Origin: an uncultured Gammaproteobacteria bacterium
Lineage (GTDB): Bacteria; Pseudomonadota; Gammaproteobacteria; Pseudomonadales; Azotimanducaceae_A
Assembly: GCA_913041025.1 (NCBI GenBank)
Contig: CAJWGQ010000103.1
Location: forward strand, 1 to 9,853
Reading direction: 5' to 3'
DNA: 9,853 bases
Position numbers and translations under genes: made by a program. The notes under the pieces were generated by a model that saw only the letters and a list, made by a program, of their open reading frames with translations, had not been told where the DNA came from and did no database searches. This document shows, piece after piece, positions 1 through 5,576 of the stretch (positions within the stretch are counted from its first letter, which is position 1; each line of letters starts with the position of its first letter).

Positions 1-2
1 AT

Positions 3-140
3 ATCGGTATTATTACCTATTTCCTCGGAGACGAAGGCCGGCCCCGATTCTTTAAAGTTCTTTTTGGAACAAAGGAAACCTTTTTACATTCTTTTGGCAG
101 TGATGTGGATACACCTAGATTTGACCGTGGTAATGCTTGA
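3..140 (+). CDS. Possible C-terminal fragment of a protein entering from the left edge
   Basis: A second plus-strand frame is open from the window edge to the TGA at 138-140 and encodes about 45 residues. The peptide contains a YFLGDEGRPRFFKVLFG stretch and ends in DTPRFDRGNA. Its mixed polar and aromatic composition looks like ordinary protein, and its codons favour purines in first position, so it may be the true end of the upstream gene. It overlaps the hydrophobic frame listed at 64-300. Either the two genes overlap slightly, with the second starting at ATG 133, or one frame is spurious. T-runs at 61-65 and 81-85 also leave room for a frameshift or sequencing slip joining the frames. No family is recognised. 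Confidence 0.3.
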   Translation: MGIITYFLGDEGRPRFFKVLFGTKETFLHSFGSDVDTPRFDRGNA

Positions 141-300
141 TTTCGAACAAGTGCCGCTGGAAAAAATTTTCGGCTACCTAATGGTGCCGATTTCTTTGTT
201 GGGTTGCTGGCTTAAAACACTGAGAGGTCATCAACTTTTAGCTGTTTTTTGGTCCCTATGCTTTTTGAGTCAGGAGGCAGTCCAACTGGCGATCGCATGA
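64..300 (+). CDS. Small membrane protein, start unresolved (possibly partial)
   Basis: This is a strongly hydrophobic small protein of 78 residues if read from the TTG at 64. Three likely membrane segments lie at about residues 7-25, 36-54 and 58-77, separated by short charged turns (EQVPLEK and KTLRGHQ). The frame is open to the window edge, so the visible protein could be the C-terminus of a longer one. TTG 64, ATG 103 and ATG 133 are all possible starts, and none has a convincing Shine-Dalgarno sequence. The ATG at 133 would overlap by 8 nt the stop of a competing frame that ends at 140. Hydrophobicity is continuous across 90-300, which favours this frame being coding at least from about 90 on. 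I do not recognise the family. It ends 25 bp before the convergent minus-strand gene, and no terminator is visible between them. Confidence 0.45.
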   Translation: MEQRKPFYILLAVMWIHLDLTVVMLDFEQVPLEKIFGYLMVPISLLGCWLKTLRGHQLLAVFWSLCFLSQEAVQLAIA

Positions 301-324
301 TGACCGATTGAAGAGAGATCGTGT

Positions 325-630
325 TTAAACCCGGCTTCCTTCTAGAGCATCACTATTGAGGGCTTCATCTGCCGCGTTTTCTCCCTCGTTAATGGATTCG
401 GTATTTCCTTGGGCCGATCGATTAGGTCTGAGATTTTCGTAGGTTAATTCTTCTGCGACCCGTTCTGCTTGAGTGAGTATAACCTCTACCCCATCTTGAG
501 GTGTCGCATTTACACCGTTATTGGCAGACGTTCTGGTCTGCTCATCAGCGGTTTGAGTGGATACGGCTTGAGCGGTTTGGGATTGATTAGCGCGCGAAAA
601 AGGGCTCGCGGGACCCAGTGCGTCGACCAT
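325..630 (-). CDS. Small hypothetical protein, low-complexity and probably disordered
   Basis: The 101-residue protein is rich in Ala, Ser, Thr, Asn, Gln and Glu. It has no signal peptide, no membrane segment and almost no aromatic residues, as expected of an intrinsically disordered protein. The only stretch that could form a regular helix is about residues 50-68 (VILTQAERVAEELTYENLR), which is amphipathic. The N-terminus reads MVDALGPASPFSRANQ. Start choice is secure: ATG at 630-628 lies 4 nt after an AAAGGAAG ribosome binding site, much better than anything in the overlapping plus-strand frame. It is transcribed away from the cytochrome operon and converges on the left-edge frames. No function can be assigned. 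The strong ribosome site argues that it is expressed. Confidence 0.7.
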   Translation of the reverse strand: MVDALGPASPFSRANQSQTAQAVSTQTADEQTRTSANNGVNATPQDGVEVILTQAERVAEELTYENLRPNRSAQGNTESINEGENAADEALNSDALEGSRV

Positions 631-634
631 AAGA

Positions 635-642
635 CTTCCTTT
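635..642 (-). promoter_or_regulatory. Strong ribosome binding site for the 325-630 gene
   Basis: The minus strand reads AAAGGAAG, 4 nt before the ATG at 630. This is one of the clearest Shine-Dalgarno sequences in the window. It decides between this gene and the overlapping plus-strand open frame at 469-735, which has no comparable signal at its start. Confidence 0.65.
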
Positions 643-842
643 GACATTATTTTTTTTCTTATGTGGATGAGCCTAAGTAATGAATATGAACAACAGATGA
701 CACACGGATTTCTGCGAATTGGAGGAATCGAATAGACTTGGGCTCCCGATTCAGAGACTGGTAGGTTTCCAGATATTTTGAAGTACCCATGGTCAGCTAT
801 TTATGGTCAGTTTATGATTGACTCAGAGTAGGGGGTAGCTGA
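643..842. promoter_or_regulatory. Divergent intergenic control region
   Basis: About 200 bp separate the minus-strand hypothetical gene from the plus-strand cytochrome operon, so both promoters should lie here. It contains an A/T-rich run at 649-660, a pair of ATGGTCAG direct repeats at 789-810 and, just before the cytochrome start, a GGGGG ribosome site at 831-835. A possible weak plus-strand -35 (TTGAAG, 779-784) has only a poor TTATGG partner 17 nt on. No consensus sigma-70 promoter is convincing on either strand, so assignment rests on gene orientation. Confidence 0.4.
789..810 (+). repeat. Tandem ATGGTCAG direct repeat upstream of the cytochrome operon
   Basis: ATGGTCAG occurs at 789-796 and again at 803-810, with starts 14 bp apart and the spacer CTATTT between them. 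The second copy lies 32 bp before the ATG at 843, in the expected promoter and leader region. Direct half-sites like these can serve as a regulator binding site, but the spacing is not a full helical turn and chance is not excluded. Confidence 0.4.
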
Positions 843-1226
843 ATGATTTTTAGACTGATGATACTGATTGGTATGTTATTACTGGGGGGCTGTATACAGG
901 ATGAACCTTCCCGAAACGCGACCGATTCCAGAGATATATCCCCTACAGACGAATCGCGCCATCAAGATTCTTTATTAGCATTGGATCCCGCGGTACTGGC
1001 GAAATGGCAGACAAGCTGTGCTTTATGTCATATTGAGGGAAATGGGGGTGCCCCGAAAATCGGGTTTGGAGAAGATTGGTCGGAACTAGTGGGTAAAAGT
1101 AAAGAGGAGTTGTTGGCCAGTACCGTGGAAGGTCTTAACAACATGCCTCCTTTGGGTTATTGCATGTCATGTGAAGAGTCCGACTTTCTGGCGATGATAA
1201 GTTTGATGATGGGCGATCTAAATTGA
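843..1226 (+). CDS. Cytochrome c5-like monohaem lipoprotein
   Basis: This is a small c-type cytochrome, probably anchored by lipid on the periplasmic side. The N-terminus is a lipoprotein signal with a lipobox ending LLGGC, which puts the acylated cysteine at 17. A polar linker of about 30 residues follows. Haem attachment is the CALCH motif at residues 59-63 (Cys59, Cys62, His63). The likely distal ligand is Met101 in MPP. A second cysteine pair at 107/110 (CMSC) follows directly, as in cytochrome c5, where the equivalent cysteines form a disulfide. The length of 127 residues fits that family plus a lipoprotein leader. A GGGGG ribosome site lies 7 nt before the ATG. The stop overlaps the TTG start of the flavoenzyme gene (TTGA, 1223-1226), implying translational coupling. 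I infer that it accepts electrons from that enzyme. Confidence 0.88.
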   Translation: MIFRLMILIGMLLLGGCIQDEPSRNATDSRDISPTDESRHQDSLLALDPAVLAKWQTSCALCHIEGNGGAPKIGFGEDWSELVGKSKEELLASTVEGLNNMPPLGYCMSCEESDFLAMISLMMGDLN

Positions 1227-2605
1227 AGGGGATTAGTAGAAGAGGGTTTTTGGCCCATTCGGTTTTGGCCGGGTTAATGGGTTTCGTGTTGCCCACTGGA
1301 TCCTTTGCAGAGAAGAAAAAAACTTTAGCGTGGCGAAACTGGTCGGGCAATTTGCTATCGAATCCTTCTACCCGTTTTTCGCCGAGAAATGAATTAGAGC
1401 TTGTAGAATTTCTCCAGCAGTCCTCAGGATCTTTGAGAACGGTAGGGTCAGGCCATTCGTTCAGTCCATTGGTTCCCACGGATGGGGATTTAGTCATCAT
1501 CGATCAGCTATCTGGATTGCAAGGCCATGATCGCAGCGCGCTGACTGCTACTTGGGGCGCTGGCACTCGGCTGGGTGATACCGGTCCATTATTGGATTCA
1601 ATAGGTCAGGCAATGATTAATTTGCCTGATATAGATCGGCAAACGATTGCGGGCTCGACAGCAACCTCGACTCATGGGACTGGTTTGAAATTTCCCAGCT
1701 TGTCAGGCTTTGTTAAAGAGATCCGCATGGTAAGTGTTGAGGGTGAGATTATAGATGTTAATGCGGAAAACGATGTGGATCTTTTTAATGCAGCTAGGGT
1801 GAGTCTGGGTGCCCTAGGCATTATCACATCAATGAAGTTGCAAAATCGAGAGCCATACCGATTGAAGGCGGTCAACGCTTGTGAGCCCATAGAACAGGTT
1901 TTGGAACATTTTGATGAATCTGCTCAAAGCCATCGACATTACGAAATGTTCCCTCTAACCCACTCAGATTATGCTTTGACGCTCGCTATTGATGAGACGG
2001 ATGAACCGATCAACAATCCCCCTCCGTCGCCTGAGGAGGCAGCTTTGTTTGCCAGCGCAATGTCTGGCTGGGCAAAAGTTTCACCGGCACTGCGTAAGCC
2101 TTTAGTCGACGGGGTCGCAGCAATGATTGGAGAGAGTCAGGCGATTGATGTGTCCTATAAAATATTGAGCAATATAAGGAACAATCGCTTCAACGAAATG
2201 GAGTATTCAGTGCCTCTGGATGCAGGAGCGCCTTGTCTACGCGAGATCGTCAAAACGGTAATTGATCAGGAGATTGATGTCGTTTTCCCCTTGGAGTATC
2301 GCTATGTGCGGCGCGATGATACATGGCTTAGCATGAGTTCGGGAGACGAAGACCACGCGGCCATCTCGATTCATAGATCAGCCGGAGAAGACTTTAAACC
2401 TTATTTTGACCTAATAGAGCCTATATTTTGGAAGTATGGAGGTAGGCCGCACTGGGGAAAGATTCATAGTCTGGGGTTCAAGGATCTTGACGCGTTGTAT
2501 CCGCGATTTCGGGATTTCGTAGAAATTCGAAATAGTCTTGATCCGAAGGGCAGGCTGTTAAATGATCATTTGAAGAAACTTTTTATTCCGGATTTGTCGA
2601 CTTAG
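1223..2605 (+). CDS. Tat-exported D-arabinono-1,4-lactone oxidase/dehydrogenase-type flavoprotein
   Basis: This is an FAD-dependent enzyme of the aldonolactone/alditol oxidase branch of the vanillyl-alcohol oxidase family, 460 residues long. The N-terminus carries a twin-arginine signal (SRRGFLA at 5-11, hydrophobic stretch to about 29, likely cleavage near SFA), so it should be exported folded with FAD bound. The FAD-binding domain spans about 45-215. GSGHSFSP at 75-82 places His78 where this family forms a covalent histidyl-FAD bond, and GSTATSTHGTG lies at 144-154. The C-terminal ALO domain holds EMEYSVP (326-332), RPHWGK (408-413, with the family's conserved Lys413) and LDPKGRLLN near the end. 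The start is a TTG inside the cytochrome stop codon; the twin-arginine position supports it. Family members oxidise lactones or alditols. With a cytochrome encoded alongside, a dehydrogenase passing electrons to haem is likelier than an H2O2-forming oxidase. The substrate is unknown. Confidence 0.85.
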   Translation: MKGISRRGFLAHSVLAGLMGFVLPTGSFAEKKKTLAWRNWSGNLLSNPSTRFSPRNELELVEFLQQSSGSLRTVGSGHSFSPLVPTDGDLVIIDQLSGLQGHDRSALTATWGAGTRLGDTGPLLDSIGQAMINLPDIDRQTIAGSTATSTHGTGLKFPSLSGFVKEIRMVSVEGEIIDVNAENDVDLFNAARVSLGALGIITSMKLQNREPYRLKAVNACEPIEQVLEHFDESAQSHRHYEMFPLTHSDYALTLAIDETDEPINNPPPSPEEAALFASAMSGWAKVSPALRKPLVDGVAAMIGESQAIDVSYKILSNIRNNRFNEMEYSVPLDAGAPCLREIVKTVIDQEIDVVFPLEYRYVRRDDTWLSMSSGDEDHAAISIHRSAGEDFKPYFDLIEPIFWKYGGRPHWGKIHSLGFKDLDALYPRFRDFVEIRNSLDPKGRLLNDHLKKLFIPDLST

Positions 2606-2613
2606 AAATAACG

Positions 2614-3852
2614 ATGAGAAGGCGCTCGCTATTATTGGGTCTTGCAGCTGGTATTCCCGCAACTGGTGGAGCACTGCTATGGGCTCCTGGAGCTTTCGCG
2701 CGTAATCCTCACAATTCTTATTTTTCCTTGCTAAATGAGTCGCTAAAACGAGAAGGCCCGGGTCGTCCTGTGATGCTCATTGACCGAGACGCGGTTAATC
2801 ATAACGTCGATATGATTGCTGATTCAGTTGGACACAAAAAGAAATATCGGGTGGTAGTGAAATCTCTACCGTCGCTGGCTCTGTTGGGGCATGTGATGTC
2901 TCGATCCAAGACTAACTCTTTGATGGTGTTTCATCAGCCCTTCCTTAATGCTGTGGCAGAAAATTTACCGCAATCGGATGTTTTACTTGGCAAACCTCTC
3001 CCGGTAAGTGCAGCCAGGACTTTTTATTCAAAGCTTGGTAATAGGTCTTATGATGCTGCTAACAAGATCCAATGGCTCATAGATTCCCCGGATCGTTTAT
3101 TGCAATACATGCAATTAGCAAAAGATTTAGGAGTGTCATTGAAGCTTAATATTGAAATTGATGTAGGTTTGCGCCGAGGCGGCTATTCGAGTATCGAACA
3201 ATTTAACTCGTCTCTTGAAAAGACACGAGCTTCTGGGTCGCTAGTCCAAATTTCCGGGCTAATGGGGTATGAGCCACACCTGACCGGACAGAAAGCGCAA
3301 CTCCAAGATAAATCGGTTCAAGATGTTTTGACTGTTTATCGCGGTTTCAAGGAAAGTCTTGCAAACTCCGGTCTCGATTATAGAGGTATGACTTTTAATG
3401 GGGCTGGGAGCCACACCTTAAAGATTTATGAGAAAGACGATACGATGAATGATCTGTCGGCCGGTTCAGCTGTTGTCATGCCGACTGATTTCGACACCTA
3501 CCATTTACAGGAAAATCGACCGGCCTGCTTTATCGCGACGCCGATTCTGAAACGATATGAAGGCAATCCCTTTTTGCAAGACCCTTCCAAGAATATGGAG
3601 AGGCTTTACTACATATATGGTGGGTACTGGAAAGCGAATATCGCTTCACCACCAACTATTGGTAAGCCGATTTACCAGAGCACCAACCAGAGCCCAATTA
3701 CGATGGCCGCTGACGTTGAGTTAGATGTGGATGATTATGTTTTTTATCGGCCTACCCAGAGTGAGCATGTCATGCTGCAATTTGGAGACTTGATCACCGT
3801 GTCAGGCGGTAAATTAGAAAAACGCTGGCCTGTCTTTACCCAGACGGGCTAG
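2614..3852 (+). CDS. Tat-exported PLP enzyme, D-threonine aldolase/D-serine dehydratase-like
   Basis: This 412-residue protein has the alanine racemase-type (fold III) PLP barrel found in the DSD1/D-threonine aldolase group. The N-terminus is a Tat-like signal (RRRSLLLG at 2-9, hydrophobic to about 29, ending GAFA), so it should act in the periplasm. The barrel starts at RPVMLIDRDAVNHN (51-64). Lys83 in VVVKSLPS is the expected PLP Schiff-base lysine, and EIDVGLRRGG (181-190), FNGAGSHT (261-268) and LSAGSAVVMPTDFD (281-294) match barrel and phosphate-site signatures. The C-terminal domain usually has an HxC zinc pair in D-serine dehydratases. Here the nearest candidate is EHVML (384-388), with Met387 instead of Cys, so that metal site looks lost or altered. 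It begins 8 bp after the flavoenzyme with no clear ribosome site, suggesting coupled translation. Deaminase, aldolase, racemase and binding roles cannot be separated from sequence. Confidence 0.8.
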   Translation: MRRRSLLLGLAAGIPATGGALLWAPGAFARNPHNSYFSLLNESLKREGPGRPVMLIDRDAVNHNVDMIADSVGHKKKYRVVVKSLPSLALLGHVMSRSKTNSLMVFHQPFLNAVAENLPQSDVLLGKPLPVSAARTFYSKLGNRSYDAANKIQWLIDSPDRLLQYMQLAKDLGVSLKLNIEIDVGLRRGGYSSIEQFNSSLEKTRASGSLVQISGLMGYEPHLTGQKAQLQDKSVQDVLTVYRGFKESLANSGLDYRGMTFNGAGSHTLKIYEKDDTMNDLSAGSAVVMPTDFDTYHLQENRPACFIATPILKRYEGNPFLQDPSKNMERLYYIYGGYWKANIASPPTIGKPIYQSTNQSPITMAADVELDVDDYVFYRPTQSEHVMLQFGDLITVSGGKLEKRWPVFTQTG

Positions 3853-3988
3853 CCTTTCTACCAGTGAATATTTTGGGGTGGAGAATCGGTAAGTGAAAAC
3901 GCGATGTGATTTGGGTTGAGGTAGTGGGTGATGAACTGAAACAATACCTCTAGTAGATTGTGAATAGTTCAGATTGGAAAAGCGAAGT
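3853..3988 (+). promoter_or_regulatory. Intergenic gap before the first dioxygenase gene
   Basis: This 136-bp plus-strand gap between the PLP-enzyme gene and the first PhyH-type gene probably holds the latter's promoter. A short palindrome, GGCTAGCC, sits on the stop codon of the preceding gene but has no loop or T-run, so it is not a convincing terminator. TTGAGG near 3917 is a weak -35 candidate without a good -10 partner. Nothing else is clear. Confidence 0.25.
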
Positions 3989-4954
3989 ATGGCGGTAAAA
4001 TTAGAAAAACAAAGAAACCTGTCGGGAGATGGAAAACTTGCGAATCAAGGTTTTGGAAGGCTATCCGATTCAGAGCTGAAATCGTTTAATCCTAAGATTG
4101 AATTGGAAGAAGCGTGCAGTTTCTTCCGTGACTTTGGGTACGTAGTTTTATCAGATTGTCTTGATGAAAACGAGATCGAGCATCTCAATGAATTTTATGA
4201 TCGAACACAAAAGGATCATCCTGAAAAATGGGGCCTTGAAGGCAAAAGAAAGCCTCACCACCATGATCAGGGGCTTATATTTTCTCAGCCCTTGCTTGAC
4301 TATCCGGAGTTAGATCCATATACCCAGCACCGGAGCTCCTATCCCGTTGTGAGTGAGTTATTGGGTGGTGAAGAGTGTGTACGGTTCAGCGAATTCAACT
4401 TCAGAGAAACACCAGAAAAAGCAGGAATTGGTGCAATGAACTTCCATCATGACGCGGTTCGAGAAGACCGTTTCGTAAGGCAGCCCTACTATCCCTGTGA
4501 TTGGCTGTGCGCGATACACTATTTGACTGATGTAGGCCTAGGGGCTCCCGCCTTTTGTGTTGTCCCTGGTAGTAATCGATTCAAGTCCCTGAAAGAAGCT
4601 CACGAAAATCTTGAAGAGCGCTATGTCGAGGTACCGATTTATGGCTCCGCAGGGACCTGCGTTTTATATGATACTGCCATTTACCACACGAGATATGATG
4701 GAGATGGGATCCAAAGGAGAAGAACATGGCATCAATACTACGCTAGAGGAGGTTGGCGTCGGACGGATACAAAATACGTCAGATCTCCCTCGCCAGTCTT
4801 GACTGATTGGAACCTGTTTCCCAAACGACTGGCGTTACATTCGGATGAGTCTGTACGTCGCTTCTTTTCTCACTGGAACACGGCCCAATGTGAGTGGGTG
4901 GCCTCGGACTTTGATGACAGCTTGAGAGATGCGATGCCACGAGGTCATCAGTAG
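3989..4954 (+). CDS. PhyH-type Fe(II)/2-oxoglutarate dioxygenase (first of two)
   Basis: This is a cytoplasmic enzyme of the phytanoyl-CoA dioxygenase superfamily, 321 residues from the chosen ATG. The N-terminal helix region (EEACSFFRDFGYVVLSD, about 40-56) is the usual PhyH opening. The iron triad is readable as His153-x-Asp155 in NFHHDAV and His233 in YDTAIYHTRYDG. Arg244 in RRRTWHQYY is placed to bind the 2-oxoglutarate carboxylate. VVPGSNRF (191-198) is the family's PGSH-like turn. Other features are an HHH run at 90-92 and a C-terminal extension of about 70 residues rich in Trp and Arg. The ATG at 3989 is preferred because GGAAAAG-type purines lie upstream; the TTG at 3974 has none. The gene faces the NTF2-like gene convergently across a 28-bp gap without a clear hairpin. 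PhyH enzymes hydroxylate lipids, amino acids, phosphonates or natural products, and the substrate here is unknown. Confidence 0.83.
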   Translation: MAVKLEKQRNLSGDGKLANQGFGRLSDSELKSFNPKIELEEACSFFRDFGYVVLSDCLDENEIEHLNEFYDRTQKDHPEKWGLEGKRKPHHHDQGLIFSQPLLDYPELDPYTQHRSSYPVVSELLGGEECVRFSEFNFRETPEKAGIGAMNFHHDAVREDRFVRQPYYPCDWLCAIHYLTDVGLGAPAFCVVPGSNRFKSLKEAHENLEERYVEVPIYGSAGTCVLYDTAIYHTRYDGDGIQRRRTWHQYYARGGWRRTDTKYVRSPSPVLTDWNLFPKRLALHSDESVRRFFSHWNTAQCEWVASDFDDSLRDAMPRGHQ

Positions 4955-4982
4955 ATAGTTTACGTTATCTCTGACAGATTGA

Positions 4983-5438
4983 TTAAGGAGCAAGGCTGGA
5001 TCTCGCTTGAATACCCCATTGATCGTCCTTTTTCGTGACTATGTATAGCGAATCATAGGCGCTTATTGCCTGATTATTTTTGTCATACCTTTCGAACGAG
5101 GTCGAGATATGCACTTTTAGTGGTGATGATAAGACCACCTCTCTTCGAAGCCAGCGCGAGTGGTCCCATCCCGAGTTAATCAGAGCTTGGAGATTGGCTT
5201 CGGAGACGAACGCCTGACGGTTTTTCCAGACTTTGACTTGGCCGCTAGCGAATCTGACGTGAGGGTAATTTAGGGTTTTAGACCAAGCTTCGATATCCTG
5301 CTCGTTGAACGCTTCTAAGAATTGATCCATGACATTCATCGCTTCTTTTGAAGAGAGATTGTCATCCTCCGCGAAAACGTTGGGGGTGTTGAAAGCCATT
5401 ACGCTAAGAAAAGCCAAATTTATTATTAGATGCTTCAT
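4983..5438 (-). CDS. Secreted NTF2-like (SnoaL-type) small protein
   Basis: This 151-residue protein has a Sec signal peptide (MKHLIINLAF..., cleavage after VFA at about 23). The remainder, about 125 residues, fits one NTF2-like cone-shaped domain. The opening helix contains MDQFLEAFNEQDIEAWSK (37-54), followed by the NYPHVRFASGQVKVW strand region (57-71), and it closes with a tryptophan strand and an ARSS ending (142-149), as in many small NTF2-like proteins. The fold forms a pocket that can bind or isomerise small hydrophobic molecules, but no catalytic set can be read here. A ribosome site (AAGGA) lies 8-9 nt before the ATG at 5438. It is divergent from the second dioxygenase gene and convergent with the first, so it is transcribed alone. 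The flanking dioxygenases suggest a shared substrate class; this is inference only. Confidence 0.78.
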   Translation of the reverse strand: MKHLIINLAFLSVMAFNTPNVFAEDDNLSSKEAMNVMDQFLEAFNEQDIEAWSKTLNYPHVRFASGQVKVWKNRQAFVSEANLQALINSGWDHSRWLRREVVLSSPLKVHISTSFERYDKNNQAISAYDSLYIVTKKDDQWGIQARSSLAP

Positions 5439-5564
5439 GAGGTTCTATCCTTAAGAGGTTTAGGGGACTAACCAGCTGGAGGGGATAGATTACATCCCAA
5501 AGTAAACCAGTTAAACTCTCGGACAGTCCTAAACAACCCGATCTTTTGTAGGGCTCTTATATTT
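5439..5564. promoter_or_regulatory. Divergent promoter region with several small palindromes
   Basis: About 125 bp lie between the minus-strand NTF2-like gene and the plus-strand second dioxygenase gene. It contains CCAGCTGG (5472-5479), GGGAT...ATCCC with a 7-nt loop (5482-5498), an AACCAG repeat (5470-5475 and 5505-5510), and GGACAGTCC (5521-5529). TTATAT at about 5558-5563 could be a -10 element for the dioxygenase, but no -35 partner is evident and it nearly abuts the ribosome site. Divergent control is likely from orientation; the specific elements are unproven. Confidence 0.4.
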
Positions 5565-5571
5565 GGAGGAG
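5565..5571 (+). promoter_or_regulatory. Strong ribosome binding site fixing a GTG start
   Basis: GGAGGAG lies 5 nt before the GTG at 5577. It is the best Shine-Dalgarno match on the plus strand of this window and sets the start of the second PhyH-type gene at a GTG although no ATG is close by. Confidence 0.75.
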
Positions 5572-5576
5572 AGACT

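Noticed and set aside
290..297. GCGATCGC palindrome near the end of the left-edge frame
   Set aside because: A single 8-bp palindrome inside coding sequence without repeats nearby; most likely chance.
469..735. Plus-strand open frame of 88 codons overlapping the minus-strand hypothetical gene
   Set aside because: It lies antisense to a gene with a strong ribosome site, has no ribosome site at its own ATG, and its composition (Arg/Gly/Leu mix) looks like a reverse-frame shadow.
1135..1500. Minus-strand open frame across the cytochrome/flavoenzyme junction
   Set aside because: It runs antisense to two genes with clear family motifs, and shows no recognisable domain.
1672..1890. Minus-strand open frame inside the flavoenzyme
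   Set aside because: Antisense to the FAD-binding domain, with no supporting start signal.
3847..3854. GGCTAGCC palindrome at the end of the PLP-enzyme gene as a terminator
   Set aside because: It has no loop and no T-run, and only four base pairs.
4611..4802. Plus-strand alternate-frame ORF inside the first dioxygenase
   Set aside because: It overlaps the distal His and Arg region of a well-supported PhyH protein in another frame.
4955..4982. Possible bidirectional terminator between the convergent dioxygenase and NTF2-like genes
   Set aside because: Only a 4-bp GATA/TATC pairing is visible, without T-runs on either side.
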